This document shows, in pieces, positions 7,673-16,916 of a stretch of DNA of 64,000 nt. Position numbers and translations under genes: made by a program. The notes beneath the pieces are model-generated. The model made no database searches, was not told where the DNA came from, and worked only from the letters and a program-made list of their open reading frames with translations. The DNA comes from ZC4RG25 sp023428365 (GTDB taxonomy: Bacteria; Pseudomonadota; Alphaproteobacteria; Rhizobiales; Hyphomicrobiaceae), in NCBI GenBank assembly GCA_050283925.1, contig JBNOAI010000006.1, forward strand, positions 186,001 to 250,000, read 5' to 3'. Within the stretch, counting starts at the first letter, position 1. The number at the start of each line of letters is the position of its first letter.

Positions 7673-9139
7673 ATGCAGGATCGAGCAAAGTCGAACAACC
7701 TGATCTCGGGCGCGACCGGCGACTGGGAAGTCGTGATCGGGATGGAAGTGCACGCGCAGGTCAATTCGCGCGCCAAGCTGTTCTCCGGCGCTTCGACGGC
7801 CTTCGGCGGTGAGCCGAACAGTCACGTCTCTTTGGTTGATGCCGCGATGCCAGGCATGCTGCCGGTGATCAATGAGGAGTGCATCGCGCAGGCGGTGCGC
7901 ACCGGGCTCGGGCTCAAGGCCGAAATCCACCTGAAGAGCGTGTTCGACCGTAAGAACTACTTCTATCCCGACTTGCCACAGGGCTATCAGATCTCGCAGT
8001 ACAAGCAGCCGATCGTTGGCGAGGGCGAGGTCGAGATCGACGTCGACGGCGAGACCATGACCGTTGGCATTGAGCGTCTGCATCTCGAGCAGGACGCGGG
8101 CAAGTCGATCCACGACCAGCATCCCGATTACTCCTACGTCGATCTCAACCGCTCCGGCGTGGCGCTGATGGAGATCGTGTCGCGGCCCGACCTGCGCTCG
8201 TCGAAGCAGGCGCAGGCGTATGTGACCAAGCTGCGCACCATTCTGCGTTATCTCGGCACCTGTGACGGCGACATGGAGAAGGGCAACCTGCGCGCCGACG
8301 TCAATGTGTCCGTGCGCAAGCCCGGCGATGCCTTGGGCACGCGCTGCGAGATCAAGAACGTCAACTCGATCCGCTTCATTGGCCAGGCTGTTGAAACGGA
8401 AGCGCGCCGGCAGATCGGCATCATCGAGGACGGCGGCACGATCGACCAGGAAACGCGGCTGTTCGATCCCGGCAAGGGCGAGACGCGCTCCATGCGCTCC
8501 AAGGAAGAAGCGCACGACTATCGCTATTTCCCCGATCCCGATCTGCTGCCGCTGGAGCTGGAACAGTCCTGGGTCGACGGTCTCAAGGCGCATCTGCCGG
8601 AGCTGCCGGACGAGAAGAAAGCGCGGTTCATCAAGAGCTTCGGACTGTCTGACTACGATGCAGGCGTGCTGGTGGCCGAGCGCGAGTCGGCGGATTACTT
8701 CGAACAGGTTGCGAACGGCCGTGACGGCAAACTCGCCGCCAACTGGGTGATCAACGAGCTTTTCGGGCGGCTCAACAAGGAAGGCCACGACATCGAGCAC
8801 TCGCCGGTATCGGCGAAGCAACTTGGTGGGATCGTCGAGCTGATCGCCTCCAACACCATCTCCGGAAAGATCGCCAAGGATCTGTTCGAGATCGTATGGA
8901 CCGAGGGCGGCGACCCGGCTGAGATCGTCGAAAAGCGCGGTATGAAGCAGGTCACTGACACTGGCGCCATCGAGACGGCGGTCGATGCGGTGATTGCGGC
9001 CAATCCGGATAAGGTCGCGCAGGTGCAGGCCAAGCCGTCGATGCTCGGCTGGTTCGTCGGGCAGGTGATGAAGGGTACGGGCGGCAAAGCCAACCCAGCC
9101 GCCGTCAACGAGGTTCTGAAGAAGAAGCTCGGGATCTGA
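7673..9139 (+). CDS. gatB: Asp/Glu-tRNA amidotransferase subunit B
   Basis: 488 residues, the usual length for GatB. It has the GatB kinase domain opening WEVVIGMEVHAQ, the FYPDLPQGYQIS motif, RSGVALMEIVSRPDLRS, and a C-terminal GatB/YqeY helical tail ending NEVLKKKLGI. With GatA and GatC it transamidates Glu-tRNA(Gln) or Asp-tRNA(Asn); subunit B phosphorylates the misacylated residue. gatA and gatC are not in the window. I prefer ATG 7673 (AGGGCAAG just upstream) to a TTG at 7649. A palindromic repeat pair lies between it and the convergent rpmE. Confidence 0.97.
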   Translation: MQDRAKSNNLISGATGDWEVVIGMEVHAQVNSRAKLFSGASTAFGGEPNSHVSLVDAAMPGMLPVINEECIAQAVRTGLGLKAEIHLKSVFDRKNYFYPDLPQGYQISQYKQPIVGEGEVEIDVDGETMTVGIERLHLEQDAGKSIHDQHPDYSYVDLNRSGVALMEIVSRPDLRSSKQAQAYVTKLRTILRYLGTCDGDMEKGNLRADVNVSVRKPGDALGTRCEIKNVNSIRFIGQAVETEARRQIGIIEDGGTIDQETRLFDPGKGETRSMRSKEEAHDYRYFPDPDLLPLELEQSWVDGLKAHLPELPDEKKARFIKSFGLSDYDAGVLVAERESADYFEQVANGRDGKLAANWVINELFGRLNKEGHDIEHSPVSAKQLGGIVELIASNTISGKIAKDLFEIVWTEGGDPAEIVEKRGMKQVTDTGAIETAVDAVIAANPDKVAQVQAKPSMLGWFVGQVMKGTGGKANPAAVNEVLKKKLGI

Positions 9140-9181
9140 GCGCGTTTATCAGTAGGATGATCGGGGCACTCTTACACCGTC

Positions 9182-9276
9182 ATGCCCGCGCAGGCGGGCA
9201 TCCAGTCGCGTTTCGACTATGCCGGGACGTGTTGGGCAATCCGCGAGGTGGCCTGGATTTCCGCCCGCGCGGAAAT
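9182..9276. repeat. Pair of inverted palindromic repeats (copy A), gatB/rpmE convergent gap
   Basis: Two 20-base perfect hairpins, at 9182-9201 (arm ATGCCCGC) and 9257-9276 (arm ATTTCCGC), in opposite orientation, each flanked by CCAG/CTGG on the side facing the other. The same unit recurs at 34313 and 41059. The arms differ from those copies by compensating changes. It sits between two converging genes. Confidence 0.85.
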
Positions 9277-9310
9277 GATGGGAAATGAGACGAACATCCG
9301 CGCATATAGC

Positions 9311-9338
9311 AAAAGGCCCGCGCCTCGAGGCACGGGCC
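9311..9338 (-). terminator. Terminator of rpmE
   Basis: On the minus strand, an imperfect hairpin with a GCCTCGAGGC core and GCCCG/CGGGC outer arms, followed by CTTTTGC. It lies 28 bases past the rpmE stop. Confidence 0.75.
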
Positions 9339-9365
9339 GCAAACTTGGAACCCAAGTTCGGACGA

Positions 9366-9590
9366 TTAGAACAGGCCTTCGAACTTCTTCTTGAAGCGCG
9401 ACAGGCGGCCGCCACGGTCGAGCAGCTTCTGGTCGCCGCCGGTCCAGGCCGGGTGCGTCGTCGGGTCGATGTCGAGGGTCAGAGAGTCGCCCTCCGCACC
9501 GTAGGTCGAATAGGTGATGAACTCGGTGCCGTCGGTCATGACGACTTTGATCTGGTGGTAGTCGGGATGGACGTCAGCGCTCTTCTTCAT
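9366..9590 (-). CDS. rpmE: 50S ribosomal protein L31
   Basis: 74 residues, full length. Opens MKKSADVHPDYH and contains the LDIDPTTHPAWTGG segment typical of alphaproteobacterial L31. It lacks the CxxC zinc pair found in the Zn-binding L31 type, as is usual in this class. Structural component of the large ribosomal subunit, bridging to the 30S. Monocistronic, with its own terminator downstream; the 219-base gap to the divergent ABC exporter gene should contain its promoter. Confidence 0.97.
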   Translation of the reverse strand: MKKSADVHPDYHQIKVVMTDGTEFITYSTYGAEGDSLTLDIDPTTHPAWTGGDQKLLDRGGRLSRFKKKFEGLF

Positions 9591-9809
9591 GGCACGGCTC
9601 TCGGCATAGGCGGGTCCGCTGGCGTCATCAGCGCGGACAGTCGCGAAAACTGAAGGATTGGCTCAAGCGCGACTTCATAATGGAAACTGGCCGTCAACAC
9701 AAGTCGTGGGCCTATGTCGCGGTTGCCGGGAATTGCGATGCTTGCCTCGAACGCGGCGGGCCGTCATGTTCGCGTCGCGAGGATAAGGCTGGAACGAGGT
9801 TAACGCGAC

Positions 9810-11627
9810 GTGGAGCGACGCTCGAAGCGCCGGGGAGGGGAGCAGTCAGCGCATGCAGATGCCGCCGAAACCGGCGGGCGCCGCTCGCTGCGGCCGCTGT
9901 TGGCGCTGAAGCCTTATATTTCCCGCCATCCCGGCAAGCTGGCGCTCGCAGCCGTCGCCCTTCTTCTGTCGGCCATGGCGATGCTGTCGTTGCCGCTTGC
10001 GGTGCGTCGGATCATCGATACTGGGCTCTCGGGAGCCGATCCTGCATTCATTAGTCGCTATTTCGCTGTGCTGCTGATCATTGGTGCTGTTCTGGCGGCC
10101 GCCAGCGCCGCTCGCATGTACCTCGTCAATTGGCTCGGCGAACGGGTGGTCGCGGATCTGCGCGCCGATGTGTTCGCCCATCTGAGCCGTCTCGGGCCGA
10201 CGTTCTATGAGACCACGCATTCCGCCGAGGTGATGAGCCGCCTGACGGCTGATACCACTCAGATCAAGGCGGCTGCTGGCAGCGCGTTCAGCCAGATGCT
10301 GCGCAACACGATCATGTTGTTCGGCGCGCTGGGCATGATGCTGGTCACCAGCCTGCAGCTTTCGGCGATGGTGCTGGTTGCGATCCCGGCCATCGTCCTA
10401 CCGCTGATCGCGTATGGGCGTTCAGTGCGCCGCCTGTCCCGCCGCGCCCAGGATACGCTGGCCGAGGCATCGGCTTACGCGGCCGAAAACCTCACTGCCG
10501 TGCGCACCATGCAGGCGTTCACCAACGAAGAGACGGTTTCGGCCCGCTTCAAGAGCGACATCGAGGTCGCGTTTGACGCGGCCCGCGCACGGCTGAAGGC
10601 GCGCGCTGGGCTGACGGCCGTGACGATCTTTCTGGTGTTTGCCAGCATCATCGGTGTGCTCTGGTTTGGAGCGGATGCCGTGGTGCGTGGGGATCTTTCA
10701 GCCGGTCGCCTCAGTCAGTTCGTGCTGTATGCGGTTTTTGCGGCTGCCGCCTTGGCCGAGTTGTCCGAGGTTTGGGGCGAGGTTAGTCAGGCAGCCGGTG
10801 CGGCGGAGCGGCTGACGGAGCTTCTGGCGGTTACGCCTCAAATTCGCTCGCCGGAACGTCCTCAGGCTTTGCCGCAGCCAGCGCGCGGCCATGTTGCGTT
10901 CGACGGCGTCAGCTTTGCCTATCCGGGGCGCAATACCGCCACGCTCGATCATGTGTCATTCGACGTGCAACCCGGTGAGACGGTGGCTCTGGTCGGGCCG
11001 TCGGGGGCGGGGAAGAGTACGGTCTTCAATCTGCTGCTGCGGTTTTTCGATCCTGCCAGCGGCGAAGTTCGCGTCGATGGCATTCCGATCGCGCATGCCG
11101 ATCTGCTCGCTCTGCGCCGGAGCATGGCTCTGGTACCGCAGGACGTCGCGCTGTTCGCGGATACGATCGCAGCAAACATCAGCTACGGGCAGCCGGATGC
11201 ATCGTCTGACGATATCGTCCGCGCGGCCAAGGCGGCCCAGGCGGATGGCTTCATCAGCGCTCTGCCGGACGGTTATCAGATGCGGCTCGGCGAACGGGGT
11301 GTTTCGTTGTCGGGCGGACAGCGTCAGCGGATTGCGATCGCGCGCGCGATCCTGCGCAATGCCCCGATCCTCCTGTTGGACGAAGCCACGAGCGCGCTCG
11401 ACGCCGAAAGCGAAGTCGCGGTGCAGACGGCCCTGGAGCAGGTCATGAAGGACCGCACCACGCTGGTCATTGCGCACCGCTTGGCGACCATCCAAAAAGC
11501 TGATCGGATCCTGGTGTTCGATGGTGGCCGCATCGTCGAAGAAGGGACGCACGCGACGCTTTCACGCAAGGGCGGCCTCTACGCGCGTCTCGCGGATTTG
11601 CAGTTTGGCGTCGAGGCTGCGCAGTAG
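9810..11627 (+). CDS. ABC exporter, fused permease and ATPase (MsbA/ABCB-like)
   Basis: 605 residues, a half-transporter. Six membrane helices lie in residues about 40-320, followed by one nucleotide-binding domain with Walker A GPSGAGKST, signature LSGGQRQRIAIARA, Walker B ILLLDEATSALD and H-loop IAHRLAT. It should work as a homodimer exporting a lipid or hydrophobic compound from the inner membrane. Its start is GTG 9810; the Arg-rich first 30 residues are cytoplasmic. Substrate cannot be assigned. It converges on the cyclophilin-like gene with only 14 bases between. Confidence 0.93.
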   Translation: MERRSKRRGGEQSAHADAAETGGRRSLRPLLALKPYISRHPGKLALAAVALLLSAMAMLSLPLAVRRIIDTGLSGADPAFISRYFAVLLIIGAVLAAASAARMYLVNWLGERVVADLRADVFAHLSRLGPTFYETTHSAEVMSRLTADTTQIKAAAGSAFSQMLRNTIMLFGALGMMLVTSLQLSAMVLVAIPAIVLPLIAYGRSVRRLSRRAQDTLAEASAYAAENLTAVRTMQAFTNEETVSARFKSDIEVAFDAARARLKARAGLTAVTIFLVFASIIGVLWFGADAVVRGDLSAGRLSQFVLYAVFAAAALAELSEVWGEVSQAAGAAERLTELLAVTPQIRSPERPQALPQPARGHVAFDGVSFAYPGRNTATLDHVSFDVQPGETVALVGPSGAGKSTVFNLLLRFFDPASGEVRVDGIPIAHADLLALRRSMALVPQDVALFADTIAANISYGQPDASSDDIVRAAKAAQADGFISALPDGYQMRLGERGVSLSGGQRQRIAIARAILRNAPILLLDEATSALDAESEVAVQTALEQVMKDRTTLVIAHRLATIQKADRILVFDGGRIVEEGTHATLSRKGGLYARLADLQFGVEAAQ

Positions 11628-11641
11628 CCGATTGCCGCAGA

Positions 11642-12127
11642 CTAAGTTCCGAGGTCGTCGGCTGGATCGCCGGGCAAAGCACGAACCTCGATCTTCTCTC
11701 CTGGTCGAACTGACTGCAGCGCGCTCACGTCATCCAGCGCCTGGGCCCAGATGTTCGATGGCGACCATAAACGTAACTCGCCGGGCTTCGAGGTCGGCGT
11801 ACGCGCGAAGGCGATGGCGATCACGTCGCGGTCGGGCGAGAAGGCAATTTCGCCAGCGTGAACGAGGACCTTGGCGCCGCGCTCGCGACCGCTTTCAATG
11901 CGCGTCTCGAAGAACACCTCGCCCTGGCCCCAGAGTTGAGCCGTCGAGAAGATCGGCAGTGCGCGCCAGATGCGGTCAGCCGTCGGGGTGTTGGAGAGGC
12001 GAACGCGTATACGCACGCCTCCGGCGCGTATCACGGCGAAGCGTTCAACGCTCGTCGCCGAAGATCGTGACGCGCTGGGCGCGGTTGCGGGCTTTTTGGA
12101 GCTGCGGCGCAGGATATTGGTCGGCAT
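11642..12127 (-). CDS. Cyclophilin-like fold protein (DUF369/TM1367-type)
   Basis: 161 residues. A basic Ser/Arg-rich leader of about 35 residues is followed by a beta-barrel domain matching the cyclophilin-like PF04126 pattern: RVRLSNTPTADRIWRALP, WGQGEVFFE, ELRLWSPSNIWA. Proteins of this fold lack proven peptidyl-prolyl isomerase activity and their role is unknown. ATG 12127 has AAGG 8 bases upstream. It follows the ketosynthase gene on the same strand after 58 bases and could be in the same transcript. Confidence 0.75.
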   Translation of the reverse strand: MPTNILRRSSKKPATAPSASRSSATSVERFAVIRAGGVRIRVRLSNTPTADRIWRALPIFSTAQLWGQGEVFFETRIESGRERGAKVLVHAGEIAFSPDRDVIAIAFARTPTSKPGELRLWSPSNIWAQALDDVSALQSVRPGEKIEVRALPGDPADDLGT

Positions 12128-12185
12128 CGGCCGAACCTTATCCTGCGGGCAGGGAATTGTCGCCGCAGTGAGCTGCGGCGACGTG

Positions 12186-13430
12186 TCAGGCCGGCGGCTT
12201 ACCGAAAATGACCACCGCGTTCAGGCCACCGAACGCGAATGAGTTCGACATCGTGTAGTTGACCTTCATGTCGCGGCCGACGTTCGGCACGTAGTCGAGG
12301 TCGCAGCCTTCGCCCGGCTCATCGAGACCAATGGTCGGCGGCACCCAGCCCTCGTTGATGGCCTTGATGCAGGCGACCGCCTCGATGCCGCCGCCAGCGC
12401 CAAGCGGATGACCGTGCATCGACTTCGTCGAGGAAATCGCCAGCTTGTAGGCGTCCTGTCCGAACACCTCCTTGATGGCGTTCGTCTCATTGAGGTCGTT
12501 GATGGTCGTCGCGGTGCCGTGGGCGTTGAGGTAGTCGATGTCGGCTGGCTTCAATCCGGCATCTTCCAGAGCAAGCTTCATGGCCTCGCGCGGACCTTCA
12601 ACGTCCGGGTTGACCATGTCCTTGCTGTCGGAAGTCATGCCGTAGCCGACCAGTTCAGCGAGGATATTCGCGCCGCGTTTGCGGGCATGTTCATAGCTTT
12701 CCAGCACCAGCAGGCCGGCGCCTTCACCGAGTACCGTGCCGTTGCGCTTCTTGGAGAACGGGAAGCAGCCTTCCGGCGACAGTACGTGCAGAGCCTGCCA
12801 GGCTTTCATGGTGCCGTAGTTGATCACGGCTTCCGATGCGCCAGCGATTGCGACGTCGATCATTCCGTGACGGATGTAGTCGCGTGCAAGACCGATGGCG
12901 TGCGTCGCGGTCGAGCAGGCGCTGCAGGTCGCGAATGTCGGTCCCTTGACGCCGTATTCGATGCCGACGTGGGCCGAAGCGGACGAGCCGATGATGCGCA
13001 GCAGCGTCAGCGGATGCGTGGCGCGCTTGTTATGGATGAACAGATCGCGATAGGCGACTTCGTAGGTGGTCAGGCCGCCGGCACCGGAGCCGATGATGCA
13101 AGCCGTGCGATACGGATCAACAAACGGAACTTCAAGGCCCGACTGCTTGACCGCTTCGTCCGCGGCTGCCGCTGCGAACCAGGAATACCGGTCGGCGTGA
13201 ACGATGATCTTGTCGCGCTTGGAGCCCTTCAGACGCGCGCGATGATCGAAGTCTTTGACCTGGGCAGCGATCAGGATCTTCAGGTCTTCCAGCGGAAAGC
13301 CGCCGACCGGATTGACACCTGACTGGCCGCGCTTCATAGCCGCCCAGAATTCATCAGCGGTATTGCCGATCGACGTCACAGCACCCATGCCCGTGACGAC
13401 GACGCGGCGTGCGCCGTTCGCGTTTGTCAT
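12186..13430 (-). CDS. Beta-ketoacyl-ACP synthase (FabF-like)
   Basis: 414 residues, thiolase fold. The elongating-KAS triad is complete: Cys172 in TCSACST, His304 in NAHGTAT and His341 in KSMHGHPLGAGG, with Lys336 also present. It condenses malonyl-ACP with acyl-ACP. Its position behind a dedicated ACP and divergent from an acyl-CoA ligase suggests a specialised lipid rather than bulk fatty acid synthesis, where fabF normally sits with fabD, fabG and acpP. ATG 13430, 81 bases after the ACP gene. Confidence 0.92.
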   Translation of the reverse strand: MTNANGARRVVVTGMGAVTSIGNTADEFWAAMKRGQSGVNPVGGFPLEDLKILIAAQVKDFDHRARLKGSKRDKIIVHADRYSWFAAAAADEAVKQSGLEVPFVDPYRTACIIGSGAGGLTTYEVAYRDLFIHNKRATHPLTLLRIIGSSASAHVGIEYGVKGPTFATCSACSTATHAIGLARDYIRHGMIDVAIAGASEAVINYGTMKAWQALHVLSPEGCFPFSKKRNGTVLGEGAGLLVLESYEHARKRGANILAELVGYGMTSDSKDMVNPDVEGPREAMKLALEDAGLKPADIDYLNAHGTATTINDLNETNAIKEVFGQDAYKLAISSTKSMHGHPLGAGGGIEAVACIKAINEGWVPPTIGLDEPGEGCDLDYVPNVGRDMKVNYTMSNSFAFGGLNAVVIFGKPPA

Positions 13431-13511
13431 ATCTGACCTAACGTCCCAATGAGGCTCAAAGGCGCGAGGAGCCGCACCTTGGCGTGTACTAACTGGTTCT
13501 ATTAGGAAGCC

Positions 13512-13784
13512 TTAAGCGCCAGCGGCTGCTCCTTCACCGGCCCCGGACATCAATGCTTTGACCCGGTCTACAACGGAACCGACAGTTTTAAAGTCGGAGG
13601 CTTCCTCATTCGCGTTGTATGGAATTTCGATACCAAAGGTATCTTCGATATCAAACACAATCATGGCAAGGTCGAGCGACTCGATCTTGAGATCTGTCAA
13701 CGCGGTCGACAAGTTGATGTCGTCGCGAGGTTCCTTCATGTGCTTCTTCAGAATGTCGATGATCTTCGTCGCTACTTCATCCAT
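13512..13784 (-). CDS. Acyl carrier protein (specialised)
   Basis: 90 residues, acidic four-helix ACP. The phosphopantetheine serine is Ser36 in KIESLDLAM, with Glu in place of the usual Asp of DSL. Helix III region FGIEIPYNANEE is normal. A Gly/Ala-rich tail follows. ATG 13784 has GGGAGAG 5 bases upstream. It is the first gene of an ACP-ketosynthase pair and presumably the partner of the following FabF-like enzyme. It is not the housekeeping acpP, which has the DSLD motif and different neighbours. Confidence 0.93.
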   Translation of the reverse strand: MDEVATKIIDILKKHMKEPRDDINLSTALTDLKIESLDLAMIVFDIEDTFGIEIPYNANEEASDFKTVGSVVDRVKALMSGAGEGAAAGA

Positions 13785-14131
13785 TTCGCTCTCCCACACT
13801 GCATAAGCAGGTGCAAAGGGGTCGGTGTTGCTTGGACCCTCAGTAGTCCAGGCAGGTCTGGAGAACAAGCTGGGCGTCACATAACCGTAAACGGCCCGCG
13901 TGTCCAGCCACGCACGATTCGAGGTACCGGGACCAGATTTCAAGTCCTGGGTGCAAGGGCCACCACAGTACGAGCAGCCGGCCTATCCCGCATCCGGAGT
14001 GCTACTGCTCTAGTACGGTATGGCAAAAGTGTGTTCAATGCTCAAGCGGCGGTCGCATGCGGCCAAGCGCCCGGGGGCGCATATAACAGATTGGTGTGGC
14101 GTGCAGACGCCAGCCAGGGAGGGAGATGCGG
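13785..14131. other. Divergent intergenic region between ACP and acyl-CoA ligase genes
   Basis: 347 bases with no coding frame that I trust. It must contain the promoters of the minus-strand ACP-ketosynthase genes and of the plus-strand acyl-CoA ligase. No clear palindromic operator stands out by eye. Confidence 0.5.
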
Positions 14132-15868
14132 ATGACGTCGGCTACGGCAAGTGGCGGAGAAAGCTCGAAAATTTCGCCTGACCCAGCCTATCCGTGGCTC
14201 TCCAACTACCCCCGCAACGTGTCATGGAAACAGGCGTTCTCTGCCCAGCCCGTGTATGCCTTTCTCGATACGGCCGTGACGCGTTATCCGGATCGGCCGT
14301 GCACGAATTTCATGGGCAAGGTGCTCACCTACGCGCAGATCGGACGATCGGTCGACAGCATAGCAGCAGGGCTGCAAAAGCAGGGGATCGGCAAGGGGAG
14401 CAAGGTCGGCTTGCTGCTTCCGAACACGCCGACTTTTGTCATTTATTATTTCGCGATCCTTAAGGTCGGCGCGACCGTCGTTAACTATAACCCACTCTAT
14501 ACGCTGGAGGAATTGGCTCACCAGGTTCGCGACAGCGAAACTGATCTGATGGTGACGCTCGACCTGAAGCTGCTGTTCGACAAGGTCGAGGGGCTGCTCA
14601 AGTCCGGAGACCTGAAAAAGGCGGTCGTCTGTCCGTTTGCCGGTTTGCTGCCCGGCGCCAAGTCGATCCTGTTCAGGCTGTTCAAGAGCGGGGACGTGGC
14701 AAATGTCTCGCGCTCTCCAGCTGCCGACCGGATCATATTGGAGGCGCAGCTTGCCTCGGACGCGGCGGGTTTCGCACCTGTGGACATCGACCCGGAGACC
14801 GATATCGCGGTTCTGCAATATACGGGCGGGACGACCGGCACTCCGAAAGGCGCGCTCCTGACGCACGCGAATCTCGCGATCAACGTACAGCAGCTGATGG
14901 CTTGGGCGCCAAATCTCAAGAAAGCCGAGGAGCGCGTGCTGGGCGTTCTGCCGTTCTTTCACGTGTTCGCCATGACCGTGGTCATGAACTTCGGCGTCGC
15001 CATGGCTTGCGAAATCATCCTGATGCCGCGGTTCGTTCTCGATGACACGATGAAACTAATCCACGGCAGCCGTCCGACCGTGATGCCGGGCGTGCCGACC
15101 TTGTTCAACGCCATCATGAACCATCCTAACCTCGGCAATTACGATCTGTCGTCGCTGAAGTTCTGCCTGTCGGGCGGCGCACCACTACCGGTCGAGATCA
15201 AGCAGCGCTTTGAGGAGTTGTCTGGCTGCAGTCTGGTGGAGGGCTATGGCTTGTCTGAGACGTCGCCGGTGGTCACGGCTAACCCGCTCGAGGGGCCAAC
15301 CCGCAGTGGATCAATTGGTCTACCTTTGCCGGCCACGATCGTATCGCTGCGAGACCTGGCAAATCCAACTCAGGAAGTACCGCTCGGCGAGCGCGGCGAA
15401 TTGTGCGTGAGCGGTCCCCAGGTGATGAAGGGATACTGGAACAAGGCGGACGAAACCGCCAACCAGTTCATTGGCGAGTTTCTCAGAACCGGCGATGTGG
15501 CCGTGATGGACGAGGAGGGCTTCCTGTTCATCGTCGACCGCATCAAAGACCTCATCATCTGCTCGGGCTATAATGTTTATCCGCGACGTATCGAGGAGGC
15601 GATCTACGAGCATCCGGCCGTGGCAGAGGTCACTGTCATCGGCATCAAGGACAAGCATCGCGGCGAAGCGCCGAAGGCGTTTATCAAGCTGAAGGACGGA
15701 ATGTCGGCAACGGCGAAAGACATTCTCAAGCATCTGGAGCCGAAGCTGTCACGGATCGAGATGCCGTCGCAGATCGAATTTCGCGATAGTCTTCCAAAGA
15801 CGATGATTGGGAAGCTGTCGAAGAAAGAGCTGAAAGAGGAAGAAGGATCGCGTCAGGCGGGAGCATGA
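14132..15868 (+). CDS. Long-chain fatty acid-CoA ligase (FadD-like)
   Basis: 578 residues, ANL adenylation superfamily. P-loop motif YTGGTTGTPKGA, the GYGLSETSP motif, RTGDVA and the C-terminal SGYNVYPRRIEE plus a hinge and catalytic Lys near MIGKLSKKEL are all present. It activates a fatty acid to acyl-AMP and then acyl-CoA. I start at ATG 14132 with the AGGGAGGGAG ribosome site 6 bases before; ATG 14126 sits against the site itself. A MerR regulator gene overlaps its stop by 4 bases. Could alternatively load the neighbouring ACP. Confidence 0.93.
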   Translation: MTSATASGGESSKISPDPAYPWLSNYPRNVSWKQAFSAQPVYAFLDTAVTRYPDRPCTNFMGKVLTYAQIGRSVDSIAAGLQKQGIGKGSKVGLLLPNTPTFVIYYFAILKVGATVVNYNPLYTLEELAHQVRDSETDLMVTLDLKLLFDKVEGLLKSGDLKKAVVCPFAGLLPGAKSILFRLFKSGDVANVSRSPAADRIILEAQLASDAAGFAPVDIDPETDIAVLQYTGGTTGTPKGALLTHANLAINVQQLMAWAPNLKKAEERVLGVLPFFHVFAMTVVMNFGVAMACEIILMPRFVLDDTMKLIHGSRPTVMPGVPTLFNAIMNHPNLGNYDLSSLKFCLSGGAPLPVEIKQRFEELSGCSLVEGYGLSETSPVVTANPLEGPTRSGSIGLPLPATIVSLRDLANPTQEVPLGERGELCVSGPQVMKGYWNKADETANQFIGEFLRTGDVAVMDEEGFLFIVDRIKDLIICSGYNVYPRRIEEAIYEHPAVAEVTVIGIKDKHRGEAPKAFIKLKDGMSATAKDILKHLEPKLSRIEMPSQIEFRDSLPKTMIGKLSKKELKEEEGSRQAGA

Positions 15869-16308
15869 CATCGCGTCGCGTTCAGAACAGACCCGCATTG
15901 GAGGCAACGCCGAACGCGGATCTCGACCAGCAGCTTTTGATCGGGGATCTGGCGGCGAGTTGTGGCGTCACGATGCGCGCCATCCGCTTCTATGAAGCCA
16001 AGGGATTGCTGCGGCCGCAGCGTGTCGGCAAGGCGCGCGTCTATTCGCGCAAAGACCGGGCCCGGCTGATGATTATCTTGCGCGGCAAGAATCTTGGCTT
16101 CTCGCTGGAGGATATCGCCGACTATCTCCGGCTTTATGACGCCGATCCGGCGCAGATTGCGCAAACCAAGCTGCTTTTGGAGAAGGTTGAGACCGCATGC
16201 GCCGATTTGCAAAGAAAACGCATGGATCTCGACCGTACTCTGCGTGAGCTTGAAGAAATTCGAACGACCTGTATTGCGCATTTGAAAGCACAAGCCCCAA
16301 AGGGCTGA
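15865..16308 (+). CDS. MerR-family transcriptional regulator
   Basis: 147 residues. N-terminal winged helix: LLIGDLAASCGVTMRAIRFYE then KGLLRP and RVYSRKDRARL. A coiled-coil dimerisation helix follows with CADLQRKRMDLDRTL. A cysteine lies near the C-terminus in TTCIAH, but no clear metal-binding set. ATGA overlap with the acyl-CoA ligase stop couples their translation, so it likely regulates fatty-acid use, comparable to the MerR regulators that control acyl-CoA genes in other proteobacteria. Confidence 0.9.
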   Translation: MTSRRVQNRPALEATPNADLDQQLLIGDLAASCGVTMRAIRFYEAKGLLRPQRVGKARVYSRKDRARLMIILRGKNLGFSLEDIADYLRLYDADPAQIAQTKLLLEKVETACADLQRKRMDLDRTLRELEEIRTTCIAHLKAQAPKG

Positions 16309-16471
16309 TGACTGCGCGTATCGATTTCTGGACGGATGGTGCGATATCGTCTGTGTTTTCCGTGCAACTCGTGCGTTTCTTCCATGCTGCGCGACGATAT
16401 TTTCAATTTCTAAACAGATCGGACGTCAGATATTTCCAACGTGGCAACGTGATTCTCCGTTGGGGGTTGGA

Positions 16472-16831
16472 ATGAGGAATGCACTGATCCTGGGCTTGTT
16501 GAGCCTGTCTGCTTTCGTGGGGGTACCTGCGGCATCGGCCCAGGAGACCGGTCTCGACGCTCTCCATGAGCAGCGGCGTGAAGGCAACCGCATCTGCATG
16601 GTCAGCCACTATCACAACGGTTCGAGCTCATCGAATATGGACTCGCGCAAGGCCGCTGAGGCCGCGGCGATCAAGGATTGGGTCGGTTTCACGACCTGGG
16701 AGTACGGCACTCCCTGGGGCAGCTATAAGCTGGCGGCGAGCAAGAAAATGGACTGCTCGAAGTCGACGACGTCAACGTGGTCTTGCAAGGTCGAGGCGCG
16801 GGCCTGCAAGCCGCTGCCGCGTCGCCGCTAA
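16472..16831 (+). CDS. Small secreted four-cysteine protein, paralog 1
   Basis: 119 residues. Signal peptide with cleavage near AASAQE, then a mature domain of about 95 residues with TGLDALHEQRREGNRICM, WEYGTPWGSYKLAASKKMDC, WSCK and ARACKP. Four cysteines suggest two disulfides in the periplasm. I do not recognise a named family. It is clearly paralogous to the protein at 18318-18656. The two lie on either side of the oppositely oriented eipA. Start ATG 16472; a TTG at 16460 is also possible. Confidence 0.78.
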   Translation: MRNALILGLLSLSAFVGVPAASAQETGLDALHEQRREGNRICMVSHYHNGSSSSNMDSRKAAEAAAIKDWVGFTTWEYGTPWGSYKLAASKKMDCSKSTTSTWSCKVEARACKPLPRRR

Positions 16832-16860
16832 GCGGACGTTCTCAAAATTTCAGTATTGCC

Positions 16861-16900
16861 GACCCGGTCAGCCGCAGTGCTTTCCGGGTCGTTTGCATTT
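16861..16900 (+). terminator. Possible terminator between paralog 1 and eipA
   Basis: Arms GACCCGG and CCGGGTC around a 16-base loop, followed by GTTTGCATTT. The loop is long and the T-tract is interrupted, so efficiency is uncertain. It lies in the convergent gap. Confidence 0.5.
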
Positions 16901-16916
16901 GCGCGTGAGCGACGCG

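Noticed and set aside
7661..8821. Long minus-strand frame over gatB
   Set aside because: Shadow of the conserved GatB coding strand with no family motif.
13512..13784. Housekeeping acpP or AcpXL
   Set aside because: The Ser motif is ESL rather than DSL and neighbours differ from the fab and lpxXL loci.
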